From: Streptomyces coeruleorubidus | GTDB lineage: Bacteria > Actinomycetota > Actinomycetes > Streptomycetales > Streptomycetaceae | Reading direction: 5' to 3' | DNA length: 64,000 nucleotides | Assembly: GCF_028885415.1 (NCBI RefSeq) | Contig: NZ_CP118527.1 | Location: 8,184,001-8,248,000, forward strand | Shown here: positions 44,141 through 55,130 of the stretch, in pieces | Layout of the letters: every line of letters starts with the position of its first letter | How positions within the stretch are numbered: position 1 is the stretch's first letter | The notes under the pieces: generated by a model | What the model was told of the DNA's origin: nothing | The model's input: only the letters and a program-made list of their open reading frames with translations | Database searches by the model: none | Translations under genes and position numbers: made by a program

Positions 44141-44244
44141 TCCCTGGCCCGGTTCCCTCCGCCCTCCCTACACTCACCGAGTACCCGGCGCCGCCCACGA
44201 CTTGAGCGGCGGCGCACCGTCGTGACGAACGAAGGGAGACGGCC

Positions 44245-44361
44245 ATGCGTGACCGCACCGCTGCCACCGTCTCCCTGCCGCGCTACGAGGTGATCCTCGT
44301 GTCCTCGTCGCGCCGGTGCCCGCTGCGCGGCGGACACCGGATGACCGGGACGAACGTCTGA
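44245..44361 (+). CDS. Possible 38-residue leader peptide upstream of the EF-G paralogue
   Basis: An ATG with a strong ribosome-binding site (GAAGGGAG, six bases away) opens a 38-codon frame encoding a basic, Ser/Arg-rich peptide with a Cys at residue 25 (SSSRRCPLRGGHR). It matches no family I recognise. Its stop is 12 bases before a long hairpin (44374-44404), and the EF-G paralogue begins 124 bases after the stop. The layout of a short ORF, hairpin and translation-factor gene recalls the attenuator of ribosomal-protection genes such as tet(M). Whether it is translated is unknown. Confidence 0.5.
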   Translation: MRDRTAATVSLPRYEVILVSSSRRCPLRGGHRMTGTNV

Positions 44362-44373
44362 ACAGCATGTGCC

Positions 44374-44404
44374 GCAGCTTGCTGACGTGACGTCAGCAAG
44401 CTGC
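44374..44404 (+). promoter_or_regulatory. Hairpin between leader ORF and EF-G paralogue (terminator or attenuator)
   Basis: Fourteen-base perfect arms GCAGCTTGCTGACG and CGTCAGCAAGCTGC with a three-base centre. No U tract follows. It starts 12 bases after the 38-codon ORF and ends 81 bases before the EF-G paralogue, so it may terminate the short transcript or act as an attenuator that translation of the ORF can disrupt. Confidence 0.65.
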
Positions 44405-44485
44405 GTCTGCATGGCCCCGCGCCATGCCCGCCTCGCCCGGTAATCGCGCTGCCCCTTTCCTGAACGCTTCGAAAGGCCCTGGGCC

Positions 44486-46528
44486 GTGCGCATCAACCAC
44501 AACCCGCTCGCCGTCGTCCGCAACCTCGGCATCCTCGCCCACGTCGACGCCGGCAAGACCACCGTCACCGAACGGATCCTGTTCGCCACCGGAACCACGC
44601 ACAAGCGCGGCGAGGTCCACGACGGCACGACCGTCACCGACTTCGACCCGCAGGAGCGGGACCGGGGCATCACCATCTTCGCCGCGGCGGTGAGCTGCGC
44701 CTGGGACGGTCACCGGATCAACCTGATCGACACCCCCGGGCACGTCGACTTCGCCGACGAGGTGGAGCGTGCGCTGCGGGTCCTCGACGGCGCGGTGGCC
44801 GTGTTCGACGCGGTGGCCGGGGTGGAGCCGCAGAGCGAGTCGGTGTGGCGGCAGGCCGACCGGCACGGCATACCGAGGATCGCCTTCGTCAACAAGATGG
44901 ACCGCGCCGGTGCCGACCTCGACGCGGCCGTCGCGTCGATCCGGCAGCGGCTGCACCCGGCCCCGCTGGTCGTGCAGCTGCCGATCGGCTCGGAGGACAC
45001 GTTCACCGGCATCGTCGACCTGGTACGCATGCGTGCCCTGCGGTGGGCCGACGGCGACACCTTCGAGGACACGCCGCTGCCGGACGACCTCCGGGACGAG
45101 GCCCTCGCACGCCGCCGGGCGCTGGAGGAGGCCGTGGCGGAACTCCACCCGGGCGCCCTGGAGGAGTTCTGCGACACGGGCACGCTCGGCGAGCGGACCC
45201 TCTCCTCGGCACTGCGGGACGTGACCCGCGACGGCGACGGCGTGGTGGTGCTGTGCGGGTCCGCGTACCGCAACCGCGGTGTGGAGCCGCTGCTCGACGC
45301 GGTCGTGGCCTATCTGCCGTCGCCGCTGGACGTGCCGCCGGTCAGGGGCACACACGACGGCGAAGAGCAGGAGCGGCCCGCCGACCCGGTGGCGCCACCT
45401 GCCGCCCTCGCCTTCAAGGTGCACGCCACCCCGACAGGACGGCTGACCTACCTGCGGATCTACTCCGGGACGATCGAGAAGGGAGACACCCTGTGGGACG
45501 CGAACGCGCGACGCACCGAGCGCGTCGGCCGCATCCTGCGCGTCCAGGCCGACCGGCACGCACCGTTGGACCGGGCGGTCGCCGGGGACATCGTCGCCGT
45601 CGTCGGGCTCAAGTCGGCCCGCGCCGGCTCGACCCTGTGCGCGCCGGGCGCCCCGCTCGTCCTGGAACCGCCGGGCGTGCCGGAGCCGGTGGTCTCGGTC
45701 GCGGTCGAGTCCCGCAGGGCCGGCGACACCGACCGTCTGGCGTCCGGACTGGCCCGGCTGACCGAGGAGGATCCCTCGCTGGTCGTGCGGACCGACCCGG
45801 AGACCGGGCAGACCGTGCTGTCGGGCATGGGTGAACTGCACCTGGAGGTGGCGGTGGAAAAGCTCCGGCGCGAGCTGGGGCTGGAGGTCAACGTCGGCCG
45901 CCCCCGGGTCAGTTACCGCGAGACCGTCGCCCGGGGCGTGTCCGGGCTGGTCTACCGGCACGTCAAACAGGACGGCGGGGCGGGGCAGTTCGCCCATGTC
46001 GTCCTCGACGTGGAACCGTACGAGGAGGGTGGGTTCGCGTTCCGCTCGTCCGTCGTCGGCGGGCGCGTGCCGCAGGAGTACGTCCGGGCGGTCGAGGCGG
46101 GCTGCCGCGACGCCCTCGCCGAGGGGCCGCTCGGCGGGCACCCGGTGACCGGGCTGCGCGTCACCCTCACCGACGGGGCGACCCATGTGAAGGACTCCTC
46201 GGACACGGCGTTCCGCACGGCCGGCCGCCTGGGGCTGCGCGAGGCCCTGCGGGCCTGCGCGATGGTCCTGCTGGAGCCGGTCGTCGAGGTCACGGTCACC
46301 GTGCCCGAGGACGCGGTGGGCGGCGTGCTCGGCGACCTCGCCGCCCGGCGCGGCCGGGTGACCGGGTCGGTCACCCGCGCGGGCGCGGCGGTCGTCACCG
46401 CCACCGTGCCGCTGGCCGAACTCTTCGGCTACGCGACCCGGTTGCGCAGCCGCACCCAGGGCCGCGGCACCTTCACGACCCGGCCCACCGGCTACGCGCC
46501 GGCGCCGGCCGCGACACCGGTGCGGTAG
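44486..46528 (+). CDS. Elongation factor G paralogue (FusB-like translational GTPase)
   Basis: A 680-residue translational GTPase, about 25 residues shorter than canonical EF-G. G-domain motifs are [15 protein letters not shown] (G1), [11 protein letters not shown] (G2), [18 protein letters not shown] (G3), [11 protein letters not shown] (G4) and LCGSAYRN (G5). Domain III has [16 protein letters not shown] and domain IV starts at [12 protein letters not shown] with [18 protein letters not shown]. It is closer to EF-G and OtrA/TetM-like factors than to LepA or BipA. I recall a second EF-G gene, fusB, in S. coelicolor (SCO6589), which this may match. The GTG at 44486 follows GAAAGG by nine bases. 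A role in translation under stress, or protection from an antibiotic, is possible. Confidence 0.9.
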   Translation: MRINHNPLAVVRNLGILAHVDAGKTTVTERILFATGTTHKRGEVHDGTTVTDFDPQERDRGITIFAAAVSCAWDGHRINLIDTPGHVDFADEVERALRVLDGAVAVFDAVAGVEPQSESVWRQADRHGIPRIAFVNKMDRAGADLDAAVASIRQRLHPAPLVVQLPIGSEDTFTGIVDLVRMRALRWADGDTFEDTPLPDDLRDEALARRRALEEAVAELHPGALEEFCDTGTLGERTLSSALRDVTRDGDGVVVLCGSAYRNRGVEPLLDAVVAYLPSPLDVPPVRGTHDGEEQERPADPVAPPAALAFKVHATPTGRLTYLRIYSGTIEKGDTLWDANARRTERVGRILRVQADRHAPLDRAVAGDIVAVVGLKSARAGSTLCAPGAPLVLEPPGVPEPVVSVAVESRRAGDTDRLASGLARLTEEDPSLVVRTDPETGQTVLSGMGELHLEVAVEKLRRELGLEVNVGRPRVSYRETVARGVSGLVYRHVKQDGGAGQFAHVVLDVEPYEEGGFAFRSSVVGGRVPQEYVRAVEAGCRDALAEGPLGGHPVTGLRVTLTDGATHVKDSSDTAFRTAGRLGLREALRACAMVLLEPVVEVTVTVPEDAVGGVLGDLAARRGRVTGSVTRAGAAVVTATVPLAELFGYATRLRSRTQGRGTFTTRPTGYAPAPAATPVR

Positions 46529-46536
46529 CAGGACGG

Positions 46537-46572
46537 CGGTCGGCCCCTGCCCGGAAGGGCGGGGGCCGACCG
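46537..46572 (+). terminator. Terminator hairpin after the EF-G paralogue
   Basis: Sixteen-base arms CGGTCGGCCCCTGCCC and GGGCGGGGGCCGACCG (one G-T) with a GGAA tetraloop, eight bases after the stop codon. No U tract. Confidence 0.85.
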
Positions 46573-46670
46573 CGCACGGCCAGGACACCACCGTCGACGG
46601 CACGGTGGACGGCTGACATTCGGCGGATATCCGGTTGCCCCAGCTTCCGCCTCCTGCCACCCTCGCGCCC

Positions 46671-47534
46671 ATGCCCACCTTCACCGCCCCCGACGGCACC
46701 ACCCTCGCCTACCACCTGTCGGGGGACGGCCCGCCCCTGGTCTGTCTCCCCGGTGGCCCGATGCAGGACTCGGTCTACCTGGGGGACCTGGGCGGCCTGA
46801 CTGCCCACCGCACCCTGATCCGCCTGGACCTCAGGGGCAGCGGCAGTTCGGCCGTGCCGCAGGACACGGCGTCATACCGCTGTGATCGACAGGTCGCCGA
46901 TGTCGAGGCGCTGCGTGAGGAGCTGGGTCTGGAGCGGCTGGACCTGCTCGCGCACTGCGCCGGTGCCAATCTGGCCGCGCTGTACACGGCCCGCCATCCG
47001 GACCGCGTGGGCCGGCTCGCCCTGATCACGCCCAGCGTCTTCGCCGTCGGCCTCGGCATCACCGCCGAGGACCGGCTGGAGACGGCACGCCTGCGCCGGG
47101 ACGAACCATGGTTCGCCCCGGCGTACGCGTCCCTGGAGGCCATCACGGCCGGCCGGGCGACGGCCGGCGACTGGGACGCCGTCGCCCCCTTCTGGTTCGG
47201 CCGCTGGGACGACGAGGCCCAGGCCTTTCGCGCGGCGGAGCAGCGACAGCGCAACGACGAAGCCGCCGCTCGCTACGCCTCCGACGGTGCCTTCGACCCC
47301 GATGGCACCCGGAGCGCCCTTGCCGCGGTTGCCTCACGGGTGCTCGTCCTCGCCGGGGAGTACGACGTGGCGGGGCCAGCGCGCGTGATGAAGGAGTACG
47401 CGGGGTTGTTCCCGAGTGCCGAGCTGGTCGTGCAGAGCGGGGCGGCGCACGTTCCGTGGCTGGACGATCGGGGGCGGTTCGTGACCGCCGTGGTGGCTTT
47501 CCTGGGCGATGGCGGCGCTGTCAGCAGTCCCTGA
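46671..47534 (+). CDS. Alpha/beta-fold hydrolase with Cys at the nucleophile position
   Basis: A 287-residue alpha/beta hydrolase. It has the oxyanion-side HLSGDGPPLVCLPGGPMQDSVY, LIRLDLRGSGSS (as in proline-iminopeptidase-like enzymes), the nucleophile elbow LLAHCAGANLAAL, a late Asp in LVLAGEYDVAGP and the His in SGAAHVPWLDD. The elbow carries Cys where Ser is usual, as in dienelactone hydrolase. No ribosome-binding site precedes the ATG at 46671, suggesting a leaderless message. Its last 14 bases overlap the convergent SCO5389-family gene. The substrate is unknown. Confidence 0.88.
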   Translation: MPTFTAPDGTTLAYHLSGDGPPLVCLPGGPMQDSVYLGDLGGLTAHRTLIRLDLRGSGSSAVPQDTASYRCDRQVADVEALREELGLERLDLLAHCAGANLAALYTARHPDRVGRLALITPSVFAVGLGITAEDRLETARLRRDEPWFAPAYASLEAITAGRATAGDWDAVAPFWFGRWDDEAQAFRAAEQRQRNDEAAARYASDGAFDPDGTRSALAAVASRVLVLAGEYDVAGPARVMKEYAGLFPSAELVVQSGAAHVPWLDDRGRFVTAVVAFLGDGGAVSSP

Positions 47535-47913
47535 ACTCCGGCGACTGATTCAGGACCTGGGACCGTACGGACGTGAAGCGCGCATACGTCTCCCCGTCCC
47601 GCGCCTCCGGGCGGAACGCCGCCACGCGGTGGCAGTTCTGGAAGGCCAGGGTGATGCCGAAGTGGCGTTCCAGGCTCGTGCGGATCGCGTCGCTGGCGAG
47701 GGCGCGCAGGAGTTGGCCGCGCTCCTGTTCGGAGCGGGGAGGGGTCTGGTTGTCGGTGAAGTCGGACTGGCCGTCGTGGAGTTCGGTGGCGAGGGAGGCG
47801 ATCAGGTCGTAGGCGTAGGGGAGGGACGTGCGGACCGTGTCCACGAAGTCCTCCTCGCGGATGTCACCCTGCTCGGCTTCGGTGAGGAGCTTCGGGGAGA
47901 CGTCGAGAGACAT
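47521..47913 (-). CDS. SCO5389-family protein of unknown function
   Basis: A 130-residue soluble protein rich in charged residues (LTEAEQGDIREEDFVDTVRT, LPYAYDLIASLATELHD, HFGITLAFQNCHRVAAF, ARFTSVRSQVLNQSPEF). It matches what I know as the SCO5389 family, found in Streptomyces without known function. No signal peptide, membrane segment or catalytic motif is seen. It lies 54 bases downstream of the ParA/CooC-like ATPase on the same strand and is probably co-transcribed with it. Confidence 0.82.
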   Translation of the reverse strand: MSLDVSPKLLTEAEQGDIREEDFVDTVRTSLPYAYDLIASLATELHDGQSDFTDNQTPPRSEQERGQLLRALASDAIRTSLERHFGITLAFQNCHRVAAFRPEARDGETYARFTSVRSQVLNQSPEFRDC

Positions 47914-47967
47914 GGGGGAGTGGCGTCCTGTCTGGTTGGCGGTAGGGCGTTAGGGGGCGGGAGGTGG

Positions 47968-48930
47968 TCAGGTGTTCGGCGGGGTGCCGCCGGGGACGTA
48001 GTCCGGGTCGACCTGGGTCGCCAGGTCCTCGCCCGTGCGGGCGTCCGCCCACGCTCGGGCGTTGCGCAGGTGGAACTCGACGGCGTGGCGGTGGAGCCGG
48101 TCCCAGTCGCGGGGGTGGGCGTCGACTGCCTCGCGGAGGAGCGTGAGTGCGTGGCGGTTGTGCGGCTCCAGGGAGTCCAGCGCGTCCAGGCCGCCCTCGG
48201 TGCGGCCCTGTTCGGCCGCGCGGACCCAGGGGGACTGGACCAGGTAGGTCAGGAGGTCGTCCCCTACCTGTTCCTTGAGGTAGAGGAGGTCGTCCTCGCA
48301 GGTCACCTTGTTGCCGATGACGGCGATGCGGATGCCGAACTGTTCCGCGTGGTCGCGGTACTGGCGGTAGACCGAGACGCCCTTGCGGGTGGGTTCCGCA
48401 ACCAGGAAGGTGATGTCGAAGCGGGTGAACAGGCCGGAGGCGAAGGCGTCCGCGCCCGCCGTCATGTCGACCACGACGTACTCGCCGGCGCCGTCCGCCA
48501 GGTGGCCGAGGTACAGCTCGACCGCGCCCAGCTTGGAGTGGTAGCAGGCCACGCCCAGGTCGGACTCGTCGAACTCGCCCGTGACCATCAGCGGGACGCC
48601 GCCCGCCCGGCCGACGTGCCGCGCGTGCAGTTCGTCGTCGCCCAGTGGGCGCAGGAGGCGGGAGCCGCGTCCCGGGGGAGTCGTTTTGATCATCGCCTCG
48701 CGGGAGGTGATGCGTGGGTTCGTGCCGCGCAGGAAGTCCTTGATCTCGGCCAGGTGCTCGCCCAGGGGAGGGGCGGACTTCTCCTCCTCGCCGAGCGCCT
48801 CGGCCAGGTGCTGGTTGATGTCGCCGTCGATGGCGAGGACCGGGGCGCCCGAGCGCGCCAGGTGGCGGGAGAAGAGCGCCGACAGCGTGGTCTTGCCGCT
48901 GCCGCCCTTGCCGACGAACGCGACCCTCAC
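47968..48930 (-). CDS. ParA/MinD/CooC-like P-loop ATPase
   Basis: A 320-residue SIMIBI-class ATPase. It opens with the deviant Walker A MRVAFVGKGGSGKTTLSALF, as in CooC (nickel-insertion) and ParA proteins, then AIDGDINQHLAEALGE and EYVVVDMTAGADAFASGLFTRF (Walker B-like), FLVAEPTRKGVSVYRQY and IAVIGNKVTCEDDLLYL. The NK-x-D-like motif is only partial. The start at 48930 is preferred because AAGGCGG lies seven bases upstream; a GTG two codons earlier is too close to it. Such proteins often act as metallochaperone or membrane-associated switches. A Zur-like sequence lies 17 bases upstream. Confidence 0.85.
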   Translation of the reverse strand: MRVAFVGKGGSGKTTLSALFSRHLARSGAPVLAIDGDINQHLAEALGEEEKSAPPLGEHLAEIKDFLRGTNPRITSREAMIKTTPPGRGSRLLRPLGDDELHARHVGRAGGVPLMVTGEFDESDLGVACYHSKLGAVELYLGHLADGAGEYVVVDMTAGADAFASGLFTRFDITFLVAEPTRKGVSVYRQYRDHAEQFGIRIAVIGNKVTCEDDLLYLKEQVGDDLLTYLVQSPWVRAAEQGRTEGGLDALDSLEPHNRHALTLLREAVDAHPRDWDRLHRHAVEFHLRNARAWADARTGEDLATQVDPDYVPGGTPPNT

Positions 48931-48946
48931 GACCACACCGCCTTTT

Positions 48947-48961
48947 TGAAAATGGATGTCA
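48947..48961. promoter_or_regulatory. Zur/Fur-like box between the ATPase and the solute-binding protein genes
   Basis: TGAAAATGGATGTCA matches 12 of 15 positions of the TGAAAATGATTTTCA-type box that I recall for Fur-family zinc regulators in actinobacteria. It lies 17 bases before the ATPase start and about 120 bases before the divergent lipoprotein gene. It is one of very few AT-rich islands in this region. Confidence 0.45.
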
Positions 48962-49083
48962 TGTGGCTAGGTTTAGGGAGTGATCGTCATCGCTGTCAAA
49001 TCGCCTGCGCCGTATGGGTTTTGCGGTGGCGTCCGAGGGGCGGTCCCCCGGCCGAGCAGTGCCTCGTCCTTGATGCATATGCT

Positions 49084-50598
49084 GTGCAAGTGCGTGATCT
49101 GAGCATCAAGAGTCCCTTCCGGTTCCTCGCCGTCCTCGTCCTCGTCCCAGGTCTGGCGGGCTGCTTCGCCTCCCCCGGCGGGGAGTCGTCGTCGGACGGC
49201 GGGCCGTCAGGCTCGCGGCTGCGTGTCGCCCTCGCCTTCCCGCCTGCCGAGAACTTCTCGCCGTACGGAGCCGACGCCACGCTCCTGAGCCGGCTCGGCG
49301 TCACCGAGGGGCTGACCGCCCTGGACGCCAACGGCGCCGCGGCCCCGGCGCTCGCCGAGTCCTGGCGGCGCGAGAGCGACCGCACCTGGCGGTTCACCCT
49401 GCGCGAGGCCACCTTCCAGGACGGCACGGACGTCACCCCGGCCGCCGTGGCCGACGCGCTCACCCGCGCCACGAAGGCGAAGCCCCTGCCCGCCGCCCTC
49501 GCCGGTGTCACCCTCGACGCCGAGGCCGACGGCAGCCGCGGCATACGTATCACCACCGCCGCGGCCGACCCCGTCCTGCCCATGCGCCTGTCCAGCCCGA
49601 GCCTGGCGATCCTCTCCCCGAAGGCGTACGAGAAGAAGGGCGCGCCCACGCCCGTCGGCACCGCCACCGGGCCCTTCGAGATCACCAAGGCCAACAGCGG
49701 CGGCTCCGCGACCCTCGACCGCTTCGACGACTACTGGGGCGGGCGCGCCCATGCCTCCGGTATCGACGCGCGCTTCGTCAAGGACGGCACCGCGCGCGCC
49801 AACGCGGTGCGCACCGGCGACGTGGACATCGCCGAGGCGATCCCCGTCGCCCAGGCCGCCACCCTCGACGAGGCGACCCTCAAGGAAGCCGGCACCACCC
49901 GGACGACCAGCCTTCACCTCAACACCAGGACCGGCCCCTTCAAGGACCCGAAGCTGCGCGCCGCCGCGCGCACGGCGGTCGACTCCTCCGTCATCGTCAA
50001 GGGCGTCTTCGAGGGGTACGCCGACCCGGGCGCCGGCATCTACGGTCCCGCCGTCACCTGGGCCGAGAGCAAGCGGGTGAAGCCGACGGGGCGCGCGGCC
50101 GCCGCCCGGCCCGACGGCACGCGGATCACCCTCGCCACCTACGACAACCGGCCCGAACTCCCCGAGGTCGCCCAGGTCGTGCAACAGCAGCTCGAAAAGG
50201 CCGGCTTCACGGTGCAGCTGGAAGTGCGCGAGTACTCACGGCTGGAGAGCGACGCGCTGGCCGGGAAGTTCGACGCGTTCATCGGCGCCCGCAACAGCCT
50301 GCTGGACACCGGCGACCCCGTCGGCATCCTCGCCAGTGACTACACCTGCGACGGCGGCTACAACCTGGCCCTGCTGTGCGACGAGAACGTCGACCGGGCC
50401 GTCGAGAAGGCCGACCGGACCGACGGCACGGGCGAGCGGCAGGACGCTGCCATGGCCGCCGAGGCCGCGGTCCTCGGCACGGACGCGGTCGTGCCGCTGG
50501 CCCACCAGCAGATCATCGCCGGCGTCTCCACCGAAGGCAGGGGAGTCGTCCTCGACCCGTACGAGAGGGCCCTGGTGGGCACGGGGACCCGTCGCTGA
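49084..50598 (+). CDS. Family 5 ABC solute-binding lipoprotein (peptide/nickel type)
   Basis: A 504-residue SBP_bac_5 protein. A short signal (FRFLAVLVLVPGLAGC) ends in lipobox LAGC near residue 24, followed by a Ser/Gly-rich linker. The core includes SRLGVTEGLTALDANGAAAPALAESW, RTWRFTLREATFQDGTDVTP, TGPFEITK, FDDYWGG and DPKLRAAARTAVD, all typical of DppA/NikA-like receptors. No permease or ATPase gene follows, so the protein either borrows another transporter or acts as an orphan receptor. The GTG at 49084 (or 49090) lacks a ribosome-binding site and follows a TATGCT box directly, suggesting a leaderless message. Confidence 0.88.
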   Translation: MQVRDLSIKSPFRFLAVLVLVPGLAGCFASPGGESSSDGGPSGSRLRVALAFPPAENFSPYGADATLLSRLGVTEGLTALDANGAAAPALAESWRRESDRTWRFTLREATFQDGTDVTPAAVADALTRATKAKPLPAALAGVTLDAEADGSRGIRITTAAADPVLPMRLSSPSLAILSPKAYEKKGAPTPVGTATGPFEITKANSGGSATLDRFDDYWGGRAHASGIDARFVKDGTARANAVRTGDVDIAEAIPVAQAATLDEATLKEAGTTRTTSLHLNTRTGPFKDPKLRAAARTAVDSSVIVKGVFEGYADPGAGIYGPAVTWAESKRVKPTGRAAAARPDGTRITLATYDNRPELPEVAQVVQQQLEKAGFTVQLEVREYSRLESDALAGKFDAFIGARNSLLDTGDPVGILASDYTCDGGYNLALLCDENVDRAVEKADRTDGTGERQDAAMAAEAAVLGTDAVVPLAHQQIIAGVSTEGRGVVLDPYERALVGTGTRR

Positions 50599-50650
50599 TC
50601 GTCTCCCGCCAAGATCTACGATCGTCTCCGACCAGGGTCCGCCGCCCGGT

Positions 50651-51052
50651 TCACGCCGGCAGCTTCGTGTCGATCACGCAGCTGATCTCCACCGCCTGTC
50701 CGGGGAAGGTGAGTTCGGTGACGCCCAGGGCCGTGCTGACCGGGCGGTGGGCGCCGAAGTAGGCCCGGTTGCCCTCCGCCACCAAGTCGGCGTTCTTCAC
50801 CAGGTCCACCACGTACAGCGTCTGGGAGACGATCTGGTTGCGCGTGACGCCGTAGTGGGCCAGTACCTTGTCGAGGTTGGCGTAGGTCCCCTCCAGTTGA
50901 GTGGCGACGTCGTCCTCCGGGCGGAAGCCGCCCGCCTCGTCGAACGAGAGCTGTCCGGAGACGTGGATCAGATCGCCGGACCTGATCGCCTGCGCGTAGC
51001 CGAAGTGGCTCTCCGCCGGTATGGCGTGGTCGTAGACATCGATCGTGCTCAT
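50651..51052 (-). CDS. RidA family protein
   Basis: A 133-residue Rid-superfamily protein (usual 115-135). ESHFGYAQAIRSGDLIHVSGQLSFDE matches the family opening and VATQLEGTYANLDKVLAHYGVTRNQIV the central helix. The C-terminal VSTALGVTELTFPGQAVEISCVI lacks the canonical IEVEA signature and the substrate-binding Arg of RidA (R in PVRA is replaced by S-T-A-L-G-V), so it is likely a Rid6/7-type relative rather than an enamine deaminase of the archetype. ATG at 51052. Divergent from an HxlR regulator, which probably controls it. Confidence 0.87.
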   Translation of the reverse strand: MSTIDVYDHAIPAESHFGYAQAIRSGDLIHVSGQLSFDEAGGFRPEDDVATQLEGTYANLDKVLAHYGVTRNQIVSQTLYVVDLVKNADLVAEGNRAYFGAHRPVSTALGVTELTFPGQAVEISCVIDTKLPA

Positions 51053-51070
51053 GGTTCCCGTCCTTCCGTC

Positions 51071-51088
51071 GAGCGCGGACCCGCGCTC
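51071..51088 (-). promoter_or_regulatory. Inverted repeat in the RidA/HxlR divergent region
   Basis: Perfect 8-base arms GAGCGCGG and CCGCGCTC with two bases between them, 18 bases before the RidA start. A second, weaker repeat CGGTT-N7-AACCG is at 51102-51118. Either could be an HxlR operator; the first could also form a hairpin in the RidA leader. Confidence 0.4.
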
Positions 51089-51173
51089 TCTCGCTCTCTT
51101 GCGGTTACTCGGAAACCGTAGGAGAGTCTGCGTTGACCTGGAAGAACGCACTTTTCAGTGACGGGGGAACCAG

Positions 51174-51554
51174 ATGGTGACCAAGCAGTTGAGGGACCTG
51201 CCGGAGAACGCGGACCTGCGGCGGGCGGACTCCCTGGCGCGGGAGATCTTCTCGGACGTCGCCAACAAGTGGGCGCTGCTCATCATCGAGGCCCTCGGCG
51301 AACGCACCCTGCGCTTCAGCGAGTTGCGGGACGAGGTCGAGGGCGTCAGCCACAAGATGCTCACGCAGAACCTGCGGATGCTGGAGCGCAACGGCCTGGT
51401 CGACCGGAAGGTGCACCCCACCGTGCCGCCGAAGGTCGAGTACACCCTCACCGAACCGGGCCGGGCCCTGCGCGCCACGGTCGACCTGATCTGCGGCTGG
51501 ACCCATGAGTACCTCGGGCACATCGAGTCGGCGCGCGGCCGGTTCGACGCCTGA
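51174..51554 (+). CDS. HxlR-family transcriptional regulator
   Basis: A 126-residue winged-helix regulator. The HxlR hallmark VANKWALLIIEALGERTLRF at the first helices is followed by FSELRDEVEGVSHKMLTQNLRML (recognition helix) and RNGLVDRKVHPTVPPKVEYTLT (wing). These proteins bind as dimers and often sense electrophiles or redox state through Cys; none stands near the N-terminus here (the only Cys is in the C-terminal helix, LICGWTHEYL). It is divergent from the RidA gene across a 121-base gap with inverted repeats. Confidence 0.9.
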   Translation: MVTKQLRDLPENADLRRADSLAREIFSDVANKWALLIIEALGERTLRFSELRDEVEGVSHKMLTQNLRMLERNGLVDRKVHPTVPPKVEYTLTEPGRALRATVDLICGWTHEYLGHIESARGRFDA

Positions 51555-51566
51555 CCGGTCGGGGCG

Positions 51567-52328
51567 TCAGCTCGCGACCAGTTCCCGCACCTGGCGCCGG
51601 GCCGGGGGCTCCTCGACCCGCGAGGTGCGGTACAGCCACAGCACATCACGCCCGAACGACCACACCAGCAGGCCCAGGGCCAGGGCCGCGACCCCGAAGT
51701 TGGCCGCGTACGGCAGCAGATCGGCGCCCGCCAGCAGCAGAAGCACGCCCTGGAGTGCCGCGACCGTCTTGCGGGCGGTGCTCGGCGGGAGGGCGGCGGT
51801 CAGCCAGGGCCAGATGCGGGCCGCGCCGACGAAGACGTACCGCATACCGCCGATCAGCAGCACCCACGGGCCCAGTTGCATCGACACGTACACGCTCAGC
51901 ACCAGGATCAGGAACGCGTCGACCTCCATGTCGAAGCGCGCGCCCAGCGGGGTGGAGGTGCCGGTGCGGCGGGCGACCTTGCCGTCGACGCCGTCGAGGA
52001 TCAGGGCCACCGCCGTCAGGCCGACGAACAACGACACGGGCGGCGAGCTCTGGAAGGAGTCCGCGACCAGCGCGGTGACGCCGCCGACGAGGGTGGCCCG
52101 GCCGAGGGTGACCCGGTTCGCCGCGCCGAACGAGCGCAGCCGGGAGCGGTGCAGGGCCCGGGAGAGCACCGCCCAGGTGGCGATCGCGAACGCGAGGCCG
52201 GTCAGCCAGCCCGCCGGGCCCATCCCGATCGCCGTGCCGATCAGGGCCAGCAGCAGGATCTGCACGCCCGCCCCCAGGGCGGTCTCCTGCTGTACGAGCC
52301 TCGCGTCGTAAGTGTTGTTCAGGGCCAC
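51567..52328 (-). CDS. CDP-alcohol phosphatidyltransferase family protein
   Basis: A 253-residue membrane enzyme. The CDP-alcohol signature [26 protein letters not shown] (D-G-x2-A-R-x8-G-x3-D-x3-D pattern, D at both ends) is at about residues 118-145, flanked by six or so membrane segments ([55 protein letters not shown]). The enzyme displaces CMP from a CDP-alcohol to make a phosphodiester, as in phospholipid synthesis. The GTG at 52328 follows GGAGGG by six bases. It is divergent from the dehydrogenase and may supply or use a phosphodiester in the neighbouring cluster. Confidence 0.88.
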   Translation of the reverse strand: MALNNTYDARLVQQETALGAGVQILLLALIGTAIGMGPAGWLTGLAFAIATWAVLSRALHRSRLRSFGAANRVTLGRATLVGGVTALVADSFQSSPPVSLFVGLTAVALILDGVDGKVARRTGTSTPLGARFDMEVDAFLILVLSVYVSMQLGPWVLLIGGMRYVFVGAARIWPWLTAALPPSTARKTVAALQGVLLLLAGADLLPYAANFGVAALALGLLVWSFGRDVLWLYRTSRVEEPPARRQVRELVAS

Positions 52329-52436
52329 CGAACACCCTCCGGCCGTGTGACAGAGTCGATCAACGCCGCTACCTTGTGCGCGGCCTGTGCACCCCTCGGT
52401 ACGCAAGCAGCTTCCCGATCGTTCAGGAGGACTTCG

Positions 52437-55126
<2,690 letters not shown>

Positions 55127-55130
<4 letters not shown>

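Noticed and set aside
44486-46528. Assignment as a dedicated tetracycline-resistance protein
   Set aside because: Motifs and length fit an EF-G paralogue at least as well as Tet(M)/OtrA. Resistance cannot be claimed from sequence alone.
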